A stretch of 64,000 nucleotides of DNA. Origin: Thozetella sp. PMI_491 (taxonomy: Eukaryota > Ascomycota > Sordariomycetes > Chaetosphaeriales > Chaetosphaeriaceae). The notes under the pieces are model-generated. The model had not been told where the DNA came from. It saw only the letters and a list, made by a program, of their open reading frames with translations, and made no database searches. The number at the start of each line of letters is the position of its first letter. Position 1 is the stretch's first letter. Of the stretch, positions 13,750 to 24,501 are shown in pieces. Made by a program: the position numbers and the translations under genes. The DNA lies in contig MU270073.1 of the NCBI GenBank assembly GCA_021432635.1, positions 19,215-83,214 of the forward strand, in the 5' to 3' direction.

Positions 13750-13767
13750 ACAGTACTTGGGTACTGT
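13750..13767. repeat. Perfect short inverted repeat (hairpin)
   Basis: Seven-base arms ACAGTAC and GTACTGT are exact reverse complements around a 4-base loop (ttgg). There is no T-run after it, and fungi do not use such terminators, so it is more likely a protein site or chance than a terminator. It shares the GTAC core with the cluster 600 bases downstream. Confidence 0.6.
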
Positions 13768-14348
13768 GCAGTGCCTGCGAGCCCACGCCCACCGGGTGAG
13801 CCGGTGAGGCGAGCATCGCTGCCAGTGGTTCTCTCCGGTGTTCCTCCCCGTGGGAGAGGAGCGAAGGAGGGCTGGTGTTCAGCCCAGTAGCTCCTTCCTC
13901 GGGAGAGGCGGCCAAGTGTGTGGCGGTCCAGTGCCAGCGTTCCAAGGCCCGGCCGATCCGGTATCGCGGAGGCGCCGTCGTCCTCCGGCCTCCCGAGATG
14001 AACATGCGATCATGGAGGCTCAGATCTCAATCAAACCAGAACCATCGAGCAAAGATATTACCGCCGAGGGAAGGGAGGGAGACTGGGCGAAGTAGAGCCC
14101 ATGTATACTGTTCGCCCTCGAGCGGACCGCTGCTCGCCCCAGCTATGCGCCCTTTGGGCGCTTGCGCGGCTCCCCTAATATCGAGGAATTGCTTCTTTCT
14201 AAACGGCCGTCCGGTCCCAGGCACCTCCAACGCCCTCACATCTTCACGCGTGAGTGCTTGCATGAGGCTTGCAGCCGGGGAGGGGGAGGTCAGGGCAGGG
14301 GGAAGGGAGCGACGGTGGGAATAGACCAAGAAGAGAGTAGTAGGCACG

Positions 14349-14596
14349 GTACTGAGAAGTTTGCGTGGGTCAAGGTAGAGGTACTGGGGTACTCCTTAGC
14401 TTCGCGAGCTGGCAGGCCCACCAGCGTGTACAGAAGGTACCTCGGGGGCAGCTAAGTACCTGCTGTATCACCCAGCGACCGGCGGATGCAGCACGGTGAG
14501 GGAGGACTTTTGGGGAGGGAGGAGGTACTGTACCTCTCAGCATGTAGGTCAGGCACAGTATTAGGTAGGGCAAGGTACGTACAGTACTTAGAGTAC
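14349..14596. repeat. Cluster of GTAC palindromes
   Basis: Twelve GTAC tetramers occur in 248 bases (starting at 14349, 14381, 14389, 14428, 14437, 14456, 14525, 14530, 14575, 14579, 14584, 14593); about one is expected by chance. Many are extended to GGTAC or GTACCT. Spacing is irregular, so it is not a simple tandem array. It lies 680-930 bases before the Myb-like gene start. Confidence 0.7.
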
Positions 14597-14871
14597 CTTC
14601 TCTCCGAGATGCGCCCTGACCCGATGGGGCCAGAGCTGCCACTATTGGACAGGTTCTCCCTTAGCCCACCCGTGAACCCGCAGAGCACAGGCGGTGGAGA
14701 CCACCCCTAAGACAGGGTGCTCAGTTCTCGCGCTCCCGTCATGTGGCCCACCCTGGGACCAGGCCTGATGTGACGGTGGGCCCCCGTAATCACCCACTCT
14801 TATTAGGCGCATTATTCCCCTTGGGCCAAGATCCTCCCGTGCAAGAGGAAATGCTTCTTCACCCACCTTCG

Positions 14872-14897
14872 CCCCCCCCCCCCCCCCCCCCCCCCCC
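14872..14897 (+). repeat. Poly(C) run, 26 bases
   Basis: An uninterrupted run of 26 C is followed by an ACACATACACA stretch, about 380 bases before the Myb-like start codon. The exact length in the genome is uncertain because long homopolymers are error-prone in sequencing. Confidence 0.9.
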
Positions 14898-15278
14898 GAA
14901 CTTATACACACATACACAATCGCCCACTGTGCAAGTCTCTCACCTCGCATCTTCGCTTGCGACCAACTCTCTCACCTCCCGACTTGCTCATACCATTGTG
15001 TCTACGGCTGTCGCTGCGCTCGTATTTGCTTCGTGCAAGCAAATTAGACAGTCGCACCGTTCCTGACACCTCGATCGCACTCGCGCCGCCGGAAACGTCG
15101 TGGGCGCAAACGAGCGCATTCCTCCTACGCACTTATCACCATCGTCAGCTCCCACCTTCCCGGCGCAACTCAGTCGATACAACTTCCTCCTTTCCCACCA
15201 CAATATCCGCCATCGCACACCGAATACCTTCTTATCCTCCGGCGCCTCATCGCAGCAATCTCTTGATCGCGCTCGCAA

Positions 15279-16166
15279 ATGATCCTTGCGCCAGCGCCCA
15301 CCGCCCCCATCATGTTACTCCCGTCCGCCTTTTCGTGCGACTCCCAGCCGCCTCTCACGCGGCTTCAGTCGTCGCTCTTCGTTTCTCCTCCGGCCAGCCC
15401 GCCGCAGCTCTCTATTCAGCCCGCTTTTGGCAACATCTTTAGCACCTGCCGCGCACTCCAGTCTCGCCTCGCCTCTCCTGCGCCGATGCCGATCCCCAGC
15501 GTGGCACCCATCTCGCCGCCCGCCTCCTCCCATGCGCAGCTCCCTACACCTCCCATGGCGCACACCCCTCCGCCCATGAAGCTTCGCTTGCGCTCCCGCA
15601 AGCCGGAAACGCCCACAATCTCAGACGTCCCCGTCGCCAGGAAGCGCATCGTCAAGCGCGCGGTGCCCGCTCGTGGACCCAACAAGCGCCGTCGCTCTGA
15701 GGACGACGACCTGGGCCGTGAGGACGAGGATGTCGAGAGTGACCTAGATATTGCCGAGAAGGACGAGCTCCCGACAGAAGTCGCCGACGAACAGCTCCCG
15801 CCCCGCCCCTCAACACCCAAGCGCTCCCGCATCGCCCCGGAGGCGCTCCCTCTCGGCCTTGAGCGGTCCGACTTCCACACCCTGCTCGCCAACGCCGGGC
15901 CAAGCGACATGGGGAGCAAGGTCGACGGCACAGACGTTGAGTTAGAAGCCGATGGAGAGGCATGGAGCGTGGAGGACGATCGCATCCTGGTAGAGTTGGT
16001 GCTCGAGAAACTCAAGCTGAGCAAGTCAGACTGGCAAGACTGCGCCCGAAGCCTGGGCAAGGACCGCGGGAGCATCGGGCGGAGATGGAAGAGCCTGATG
16101 CTCAACGGTGACGTCGGCATCAAGCGAACGAGTCGACGCGGCAAGATTCACAGCACCTGGAGGTGA
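15279..16166 (+). CDS. Myb/SANT-like DNA-binding domain protein
   Basis: A single-exon frame of 295 residues. Residues 1-110 are Pro/Ser/Ala-rich and probably disordered; a basic stretch around residues 105-148 (KRIVKRAVPARGPNKRRR) is a likely nuclear signal and is followed by an acidic segment. The last 70 residues form a Myb/SANT-type unit: tryptophans at the usual spacing (EAWSVEDDRILVELVLEK, then SDWQDCARSLGKDRGSIGRRW), ending near the C-terminus. One repeat only, so it may be a DNA-binding or chromatin adaptor protein rather than a classical two-repeat Myb. An alternative start is the ATG at 15312. No partner is suggested by context, since more than 4 kb without genes lies on either side. 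Function beyond likely DNA binding is unknown. Confidence 0.75.
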   Translation: MILAPAPTAPIMLLPSAFSCDSQPPLTRLQSSLFVSPPASPPQLSIQPAFGNIFSTCRALQSRLASPAPMPIPSVAPISPPASSHAQLPTPPMAHTPPPMKLRLRSRKPETPTISDVPVARKRIVKRAVPARGPNKRRRSEDDDLGREDEDVESDLDIAEKDELPTEVADEQLPPRPSTPKRSRIAPEALPLGLERSDFHTLLANAGPSDMGSKVDGTDVELEADGEAWSVEDDRILVELVLEKLKLSKSDWQDCARSLGKDRGSIGRRWKSLMLNGDVGIKRTSRRGKIHSTWR

Positions 16167-19100
16167 TCGCTATTGAGGTGACGCCATCGCACTAGCACTT
16201 TTCTTCCTTCCTTCACCCACCGCTTCACTTCTTTACACCCTACGAGAGCGCTGGCCCTGGAGCCGGTCGCCGTTTCAGCATTGTACTGTATCTGTAATTT
16301 GGATCGTGGATAAAGGGGAGACGGCGTCGAACGGGGACAACATCACCGGAGAACATCTCGGTGCGGAATTTTGCTTTATTGGATTCGGAACGCGGACATT
16401 GATGATACCTACCACTTACATATACACGCCAAGTGCCGGAATGGCCTGGCCTTACAACCCATCATAGCATGAGTGTGTCTTAGTTTTAGAAGCTTAGCAG
16501 CTAATGCAACCTATCTGTCAAACGACTTCTACTCTCCCATGCTACTTTTCCATTCCCCTCCTCCGGGTCTGCGAGTCTCATTTGGCCATCTGCCCGGGCT
16601 AGCCCCGGACGCCGGGGGCTTGCCCGGGACGGAGAATACTTCTTTGATCTAGATTGTGCGATCAACCTGACGCAGAAAAGGCACCGACACAGATCGCCTC
16701 TGGAGCCTCATCTCACGACGCAAGGCCGAGACACGACCTCGGCTGGATGCTACTGGGTTCTGCCTGCGAGAAGGGGTGGGGGGAAGGGCGGCCTACCCAC
16801 GGGGCCAGAGGGTGGTTGTCTTGGTCTATCTAGGGAGGGAGCATTTGGCTGGCGATCGAAGACACTGCACGTCATCCCTCTCGCTGCCGTCCTGCCTCTG
16901 CCCCTGGGAGGCTTACCTAGGGAACCCGCTAGGCGCATGGCTAACACGGCCGACACCCACCATTGCCGCCAACCGAAGCAGACGTGCAGACGTCCATGCC
17001 ATTCATGCTTTCTTTCTCGGCTTCCCTCCGGGTCTACCCACCGAGTGAACCCCAGCCCGATGTTGCGGTACTGTATGCCGTGGGATGGGGAGTCGGCTTC
17101 GATGCCGCTTGGGCGCGAGAACACCACAACTGCTACCGCATGTAGGTACGGAGGGCAGTGTGCGACGCCCTGCCCTCCCCCTCCCCCACGCCGAGGAGAC
17201 AGCACGATGCAACAGGGTGGTCAAAGCAAGACCGCACTTTCGCATCCGGGGCCGACATGGGCTTTTCGCTGCCTCTTGGTCCTCCCCGGCTCTTCCTGCC
17301 CGCTCGGATGGCCCATGGGAGGAGCACTGACCCTTGATGCGATTTGCGATTTGATGGGTTGTCTCCCGTCCCTCCTGTCCTCCCTGGCGGTCCTCTATCT
17401 GCCCCCTTCGTCCTACTCCGGTACAATACATAGAGCACGGGTTCGTCTCGGCCGCCCGGCTAGCGACTTAATAGCTACCGTGTATTATTGCTTGAGGCTT
17501 TGCGCCGTTTGGAGCCGTTTTGGAGGACACCCAACAGGGGCCCCTCGCTTCGGCCCTGTCTAAACTCCCCAGCCCTTAATTGCGCGCAGATAATGAAACA
17601 AACCGGGATGCCGTGCAGGTCCATTACTACAGTAGGTAGGCGATGCCCCTCTTCTCTCCTCACTCAAAGACCCCCGCCGCCCTGGCCGCTCGTTGCGTAC
17701 TTGTAGTTAGGCTTATGCTCGCCAGCAAGCCAATCCCGCACAGCCCGCGCAGCGGCGCACACCTGACAGCCCGTTTTGTGCTGTACTTCTGCAGCTTCTG
17801 TACGATTGTGGCGTCCCAATTGCTGCTTTCTATAGCCTGCTGGATGCAACTCCCACGCCGTGTTTCATGTTTCCAAGCGAAAAGAGGCCCGCGCTGCGCA
17901 GGTGCTTCCCAGTTCCTGGAACCGTAACCGTCACCAGGTCCTCAGAGGCAAACACTGGGCATCCGATGCGTCGTAGGTGACAGCCGAATGCGATATGCTT
18001 TCCCATCGGCGGCTCTTGGGGACGGTCTGCCCGCCGGGTCGCCTGTCTACCCGTCTACCTCTCTACCCTCCGTACGCCTTGTCTAATATTTCAAAGACAG
18101 AGCGACAAGTGTTGGAGGAGGGAGCTAGGGGGGAAAATAGCCCCGAAACTGCTGCCAGGGAGGCGAGGAGCGCCTCCCGGCCATCCCTCCAAGTCCTGAG
18201 CGCCTCGCACATCAGAGTGAGTCGCTTCTCTCCACCCGGGCTCGGACTCCCACTTGCGCGTGGGCAAAGATGCAGTTTCAACGGGCGGCGGCCAGTGGAG
18301 CCTGGTTTAGATGGGTAGGTACCTGAGGGAGGTAGCAGCGGGTGATGATCCAGCTCGGGCGGCCATGCGATGGAGCCAAAGTCCAAAGCAAGATCGTGCG
18401 CGCACGGGCCTGCCGCTGTCAAATCACGGAAGCTTTGGTCCCTCTGTGTAGGTCGCGCGCTCTGATTGGCTCCCGTACCTTCCTGGATAAAAAGGTCGGT
18501 TCCCTGTCAAAGCGGAGGGAGGAGCGATGGGTCTGCCGCAGGTACACCTCGGCTTGTCTCTGTACCTCTGCGTGGGAGAAGCACTCGCGGCGGGGAGTGG
18601 AGAGCGAAGGGAGCCAAGGCGAAGACAGAACGGCGCAATCGCCCCGTTGCGATGGCAAGGGCGAGAGCGGCGAGGGCGCGGGCGCCTGCGGCGTTTGGGC
18701 CAGCGTAGCAGAAGCGCGGCTCGTCCAGCTATCGGCCGCCTCTGTCGCCCACTCAGCGGTGCGCAAAAGCGTCGCTGGCCTGCAAGGCACGCTCACGCCG
18801 CGCAGCGCAACCCGTGGGAGTCCACCCCAAATGCCACCCAGGGCGCGGCTGACCCGTCGAAAGCAAGGACTGCTGCCTCCGCCAACTTCGGCCTCGATTG
18901 GTTCACAATCGGTCCTGGCAGGCACGCCGTCCCGTCATCCCGCGCGTACACCGCGGGCACGCCCCTCCACCTCCTGCCGTTGTCTCGCCTGGTCCTTCGG
19001 AGGACGAGTCGCCGCGGAGAGACTCAGAGGCAGGGAAGCGGGGGAGCACGTCAGCTGGAAGTGCCGGCTCCGGAGCCCATGCGGGAAAGCGGCTGCGTGT

Positions 19101-20560
19101 TCATGCGAACTCAGGCCGCCTGACGTGTTCGGGCCCGTTGGCACCTGCTCGACAGGCAGGAATATCATGGACCCGTGCTGCTCACTCGCTCCCTGGCCCG
19201 TCCCTCTCTACCCACTCTGAACGGGAAGGTTACCAAAGCCCGGAGACCCCGTCTGACCGACAGCCACTTCTGGAGCCCCCGGCAAGAGAGACGGCAATGA
19301 GCCCAGCGAGTGGCGGGCGGGACGAGAGGGCATGGGTTCCTCCTTGGAAGTTCGAGACAATCGGAGCAGGTTCGGCAGGCCGAAGAGGAAGTGAGAGCTG
19401 CTGCCGAGCTCGATCGCGTAATTCTGAGCCAGGACGTGCCGAGATTATGCACAGCAGGAACCCGTCTGCTGTGGTGGAGAGAGCGCCCCAAGCATCTCGA
19501 CGACAGACATAGACACAGCCCTAGTCCCTGCCCAAGCCCAACAACTCTTGTGCTCCCACCTACCCACCATCCCCAATCGGTATATCCGCCCGGCTTTCCA
19601 ATTATAGTCTCTTTGTGTCCCCCTATCCATCCCGCGCGTGAAACAGGCCCGAATAGGAGAGGTTTGGGCAGGGGAGGATTGAGGACGGCATGTTTCGGTC
19701 GCGGAGACGCTCAACTGGCGCTCTCACTCTCTCTCGACGGGGGCAAAAGTGAGCGGAGTGGCCGCTGCTCGCGACATGGTACGAGTGGCTGAGACCGGTG
19801 GTCTATCTCCAACCAAGAGAGTAGATCCTGGATATTCCCTGGGGGGACGCCTGTCGCTGCAGCCCGGGTGCCAGCTTGTCGAGAGGGAAGGGCGTCGGCC
19901 GTGTCATCCCTTGTGAGATCTCGGCTTGTATTTCTTACAAGACTCTATCGCATGGCAGGTAGTAGGCTCTAGCCGGGCGGTGTGAATGAGCGTCTCGTCC
20001 CAGTTAAACTTGCGCTGGGATTGAGGCGGCGGCAGCAACTCGAAGTGCAAGCCGCAGCCTTAGCGTTGATTATTGCTTCTCCTTTCCCTACCCACCTAGC
20101 TACACGCCACCTTTGAAGTGCAAACCCACCAGTGGCTATGCTGGATCCCTGCCCACTGCTCTACGGGTTGCCTAAGTCCCGTGAGAAGCAAAGCGTATAT
20201 GGCCCCCAAGACTTCTATGGCCCCTGGACCCCCTGGACCCCCTGGACCCACACCCTCCGGTTGTTTACATTCCAACACATAACGGTAAGCACGCCAATGG
20301 AGCATACAGCCGAGTACTGCTCGCCGTCTCAGGTATGTTTATTGCAATAACCCAACTACGTCGGGGTGGAGTGGTGGTTGTTCATACGAATGCATTTAAC
20401 CCAAGCTCACTCGTCCAAGCCTAGGCTTGACGAATGGTATAACTGACGCCCGATGCCTGCTTCCCAACGTACACAACTATTATCGTCCTTTACCCAACAC
20501 ATTTACGCCATTTCCTTGACATCACGTCAGACCCAACTTGACTTAAACGAAAGATCGAAT
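16167..20560. other. 4.4-kb gene-poor stretch
   Basis: No gene can be supported. Frames of up to 292 codons near 18.3-19.2 kb overlap frames of 198 and 204 codons in other phases and are arginine/serine-rich without any domain, which is what GC-rich non-coding DNA yields. A 9-bp triple repeat is at 20222-20248. The last 200 bases, more AT-rich, are the 3' flank of the P450 gene. Confidence 0.6.
20222..20248. repeat. Three tandem copies of a 9-bp unit
   Basis: The unit CCCTGGACC occurs three times head to tail without mismatch, inside intergenic DNA. This is a minisatellite seed and a possible length polymorphism; no function is implied. Confidence 0.85.
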
Positions 20561-22240
20561 TCACCACCCGTCTAGCACCTTAGCCTTGACATATAGGCCG
20601 TTGGTTGGCCTAGCAGTGATGCCGGCCTTGATCTCCATCTTCTCCTCATCCGCCAGCTCCTTGTCCCGCAGCTCGAACTCGAACCGACCGACCCAAGCAG
20701 CTAGCAGGCACGCGAGCTCAGCCTTAGCGAAGCTGGCGCCAATGCAGCTGCGGGGTCCGTGGAGGAAGGTCATGAAGGCATAGTTGCTCGGCGCACCGCC
20801 GCTGGCGGCCCTCTTGTCGCCCTCGGACTTGGGCATCCAGCGCTCTGGGTTGAACTTGTGCGCGTCGGGCCCCCAGAGCTCGTACGACTTGTTGACGGCC
20901 CAGGGGCAGAGCATGATCTGCGTACCCTTGGGGACTCGCTGGCCCAGGATGTCGGTGTCGCACGCGGCCTTGCGCAAGGTCATGGGTACGGGTCCGTAGT
21001 ACCGGAGCACCTCGTTGCACACGGCGTGGAGGTAGGGCATGTGGTCGATGTCAAGGCTCGAGACGGTCGCGGACGCGTTGTCGAGCGAGGGCAGGTTGGC
21101 GCGGATCTCGTCGCGCAGCCGCGTCTGCACCTCTGGCTGCAGGCAGAGCATGTAGATGGCCCACGTCATGGCGGAGGCGGTTGTCTCGTGGCCGGCGGCG
21201 AGGAACGTCATGAGCTGGTCAACCAGGTTCTGGTCGCTGAAGCCACCCGACTCGATCGCAACCGACAGGATGTCGACATCCGACAGCTCCTTCCGCGCAA
21301 GCTTGTCCTTCTTCTCGCGGATGAGGTCGGCGCAGACGGAACGGATCAGTCCAGCGGCCGCTCTCACGTCCTCGTTGCGCTTCATGGGCAGGAGGTACAC
21401 GAGCGGCCCGGGTATGAAGGTGCTGAGGAGGCCGATGAGACGGGCTTGTTTGGATGGCTTGAAGAGCGCCGAGTATGTCTTGTTGAGCTCGTTGTCGGGG
21501 TTCTTGATGGCGCCGAAGTCGCGCCCCAGGCCGGCCACGCCGATGATGTCGAGCGTGGCCCGGGACGCCCAATTGCCAACCTCCATCACGGCAGTGCCCT
21601 TGGACAGCTTCTCATCCGAGTATGATGGCTCCTTGGCGGCATCGATCCGGACCTGCTCCGTCATGGCCTGGACTGCCTCCTGGGACTTGGTCCAGAACAA
21701 GGGATAAAGGTCCTTGATGTGGCGGAAAGCAAAGGCGGGCATCAGGTTCTTCCTCTGGACCTTGTGCTCGTCACCCTCAGCGAGCAGGACGCCAACGCCC
21801 AGGATGCGGCCGATGCCGAACCGGAACTGGGAGGGCTTCTCGAAGTGGTAGTTCTTGGTCACGAGGACCTCGGCCAGTGCCTTGGGGGAGGTGATCAGGA
21901 GTCTCTCCTGGTTCATCAGGCCCAGGTACCGAATGAGGCCGTCGTTGGGAACCGAGTTGATCCAGTCCATCATAGGCTTGCCGGTGATCTCCTTGGAGAT
22001 CCTTGCGTAATGTCCATTGAAGAAGCTCTCGCTCTTGGGCTCCGGCAGCCCGATCAGCGGCGAGAAGTACTTGGGATAGAGGACTACGTTCCACACGGCC
22101 CACGTGAAGAGGCGAACAGTCAGCAAGAGCGCAAAGTTTGCCCACAGCGGCATTCTGGGCCAGCCCTGGGGTGCGTGATAGGTTGCGAGGTAGGCGGCGG
22201 CGGCGGCCAACGCCAACGTAGCCTTCCTTGACAAGCCCAT
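20561..22240 (-). CDS. Cytochrome P450 monooxygenase
   Basis: Single exon, 559 residues. The ATG at 22240 was chosen because it opens a hydrophobic N-terminus (alanine-rich stretch, then a second hydrophobic segment about residues 30-50) that would anchor the protein in the ER membrane; the open frame extends further upstream but that part lacks an ATG-led, P450-like sequence. P450 hallmarks are in order: I-helix FLAAGHETTASAM (about residue 347), the ExxR motif in NEVLRYYG (Glu near 410), NPERW, and the heme loop FLHGPRSCIGASFAKAE with the iron-binding Cys near 499. Length and motifs suggest an intact enzyme. The clan-4-like layout hints at fatty acid or terpenoid hydroxylation, but I cannot assign a CYP family or substrate. 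No biosynthetic core gene lies beside it, so involvement in a secondary-metabolite cluster is not supported here. Confidence 0.93.
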   Translation of the reverse strand: MGLSRKATLALAAAAAYLATYHAPQGWPRMPLWANFALLLTVRLFTWAVWNVVLYPKYFSPLIGLPEPKSESFFNGHYARISKEITGKPMMDWINSVPNDGLIRYLGLMNQERLLITSPKALAEVLVTKNYHFEKPSQFRFGIGRILGVGVLLAEGDEHKVQRKNLMPAFAFRHIKDLYPLFWTKSQEAVQAMTEQVRIDAAKEPSYSDEKLSKGTAVMEVGNWASRATLDIIGVAGLGRDFGAIKNPDNELNKTYSALFKPSKQARLIGLLSTFIPGPLVYLLPMKRNEDVRAAAGLIRSVCADLIREKKDKLARKELSDVDILSVAIESGGFSDQNLVDQLMTFLAAGHETTASAMTWAIYMLCLQPEVQTRLRDEIRANLPSLDNASATVSSLDIDHMPYLHAVCNEVLRYYGPVPMTLRKAACDTDILGQRVPKGTQIMLCPWAVNKSYELWGPDAHKFNPERWMPKSEGDKRAASGGAPSNYAFMTFLHGPRSCIGASFAKAELACLLAAWVGRFEFELRDKELADEEKMEIKAGITARPTNGLYVKAKVLDGW

Positions 22241-24501
22241 TTTGGTTTTGATGGGCGGACGAGGATGGTAGTTAGGATGGTAATACGAGTACGGCCAAGA
22301 TAGAGAACGGGGACGAGGGAAGAAAGATTGAAGAGGCGAGGATGTAGCAGGCGGGCATGTAATAAAGGGCGCCCTGGGAGGATGTCGTTTCAGGACGTCG
22401 AGCAGCAGGACGGGCCTTGCCCTAAGAGTTACAGCGATGAGTGGCGTCCCGGGGCCTTCTCTTAAATCCGCGCTCTCCAGTGGCCCAGATGAGCACCTAG
22501 ATGTTTGGATAGACGTGCCGGCGAGCAAGAAGTCGACGGAAAATAATTCGAGATATTCAAGCAAGCGTCTCAAAACGGGACGGCGCTAGCTCTCTATGGA
22601 AGGCGTTCGGCAGGCCAGGGGGCGACGAGCTTTCGGCCAACACAACGCAAAGGGCCGTGGTGCGCTTGGCAGTCCACCGAGCAGCAGTGCACAGGAGAAG
22701 AAACGGAGAATCAGAATCGAAAAGCGATAACGATCGGGTCTCTGTCGGCACGGGCGATGGGTGTTGGTGGTAGGTGGTAGGAGGAGACCATCCCAAGTCT
22801 GAAGCAGCATCCGGCCAGGGGATATATGCGCGCTCGAAACCCCGGCCGGGCGCCCGCCTTGGATCAGACGAATCGACCCGAACCAGTTCATGGTCGCGAT
22901 TCGGCCGCTGGGGTCGCCGGGGGCATGGGCTAAGTGTTACGCCCCCCCCCCCCCCCCCCCCCCAACCCCTCCCTCCCCTTTCTGTGCTAATTGTCAGTCT
23001 ATGATAGGCCCGCGCAGCTGGTCCGGACGACCGTGTTCGCCTCAGCCCGTCGGCCTCCATCCCACGACACCCGGCCCAGGCCCCCATCAACCCTAAGCGG
23101 CTACGAGCTAGGCTACGACCTAGCCTGTCCGACTACCATAGTAGACACGTTTCCGCCATGCTTCTCCTGCCTTTGTTTCTTTGTCGTCGTCAGCCGAACG
23201 CCGCAACGTGCAATGCCAGCCGGCCACTTCGCTCCCAGGCCCGCCCTCTGCAAGAGACAAAACAAGCCCATCGTTCTAGCCTATGGTCCCGACGGACTCC
23301 CTCCAATTCGAGTGTGCACAAAAAAAAAGGCCGCGGATCTAGCCACGGAAAGACTCAAAGGTCCGCGGGGTTTTTAGGCTCCCCACCATCCAATGGCTGA
23401 GAGCCGCGGGACCCCCAAACGATGCATCTTAGATTCGGAAAACGGCACGGGGAGCGGCCGCGCGTGTCATCGGGATTCAGGTCACGTTCGCCAACGGAGC
23501 CGGAGGCGCGCCCAAATCCGAGCCCACGATTCAGCCGCAGCATTTTGAGTCCTGGGCCCATTCGACACGTCGGGCTTCACAGACCGAACTGCGCCGGGCT
23601 TACACGCCCGATGGCAGCTTCTGGTTGCATCTGTCTGTCAAAAAGACACCTGGCCGAATTCATGCTCGACGCCTGAGGCTTGATTGAACCTTGAGGCTTG
23701 GGGCTTGAGTCTTCACCTGGGAGCCGCGTCGCCCGCCGTTCTCTCCCTCCAGCGGACTCGGGTCATCAAGGCGCTCCCCTATTGCGCCGAACCCGAAAGG
23801 GGTTTTGCCTGCCTGGTAGGCCGAAGCGAGGTGGGCGGTATACTATGTACCCCCTAAGCCCTACAATGGCGTCTATAGTAAGCACCGGCCCAGTCCCACC
23901 CGCAATAGAATACGGAGTAGGATTGCCCACCTCAGCCTCTCCGTCCGCGCCGCTTCAAGGACACCTGCTCGTTCGGCTCCGGGGGACCGTCAAATGGCGG
24001 AGTCGGCCCCCGGGCTAGCACGGAAGACGTCGGTGGTTTTTTGCTTGTCTATGCCGGCCTCCGTTTGCAGTCAGAACCCTATCGGGACTACCTAGGGCAA
24101 AGGGCGTAACGAGGTAACCAATGACGGACGAGTTGATTAGTCTGGCTGCGCCGCAGCTTCAACCCCCAACTGCCATTGGCGCAACCTCATGCTTTTATAC
24201 TTCCTCCGACCTCGGGACTAGGTGCTGTTGCACTGATTAATGAACGTGGGCGCTAAGATGATGCCGTAGGTGCTCCGGACCGGAACAGGCGTGGGCTCAG
24301 GTAGGGCGTGAGTCACTGCGTGCCAGCCAAACCCGAGTGTTTGCGAGGGGGGGTAGTGTCGTGCATCAAGTCATCTAGCCCAAGGGCCGGCACGCAGAGG
24401 AGCTGGATGCCGTAGAGTGCCACACACCACCTACCTACCCACGCAGCCTCCACTCTTGCCCAGCCAGATCCTTGCCTACATACTCGCCTACCCAGGGAAA
24501 C
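22241..24501. other. Divergent promoter region, P450 and MarR-GNAT genes
   Basis: No gene supported in 2.26 kb. It holds the C22 run at 22942-22963 and pyrimidine-rich stretches. A TATA-like stretch on the minus strand lies near 22820-22828 (ggatatatgc), about 580 bases before the P450 start. Short open frames on both strands overlap and lack domains. Confidence 0.55.
22942..22963 (+). repeat. Poly(C) run, 22 bases
   Basis: An uninterrupted run of 22 C, about 700 bases upstream of the P450 start (so poly(G) on the P450 sense strand). It is the second of three very long G/C homopolymers in this window. Confidence 0.9.

Larger units (their letters stand above)
9793..15278. other. 5.5-kb gene-poor stretch
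   Basis: I see no supportable gene. Open frames up to about 275 codons exist on both strands but overlap each other, start without splice or codon-pattern support, and contain no recognisable domain. The stretch holds a short hairpin at 13750-13767, a GTAC-palindrome cluster at 14349-14596 and a C26 run at 14872-14897. The final 300 bases, rich in C/T, are likely the promoter and leader of the Myb-like gene. An unannotated non-coding RNA or a lineage-specific short gene cannot be excluded. Confidence 0.6.

Noticed and set aside
18342-19220. 292-codon plus-strand frame
   Set aside because: It overlaps two other long frames in other phases, is Arg/Ser/Cys-rich without domain or splice context; typical of GC-rich non-coding DNA.
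22241-22573. N-terminal extension of the P450 frame (about 110 residues)
   Set aside because: The extension has no P450-like sequence, and the ATG at 22240 starts a normal membrane-anchor N-terminus of usual length.
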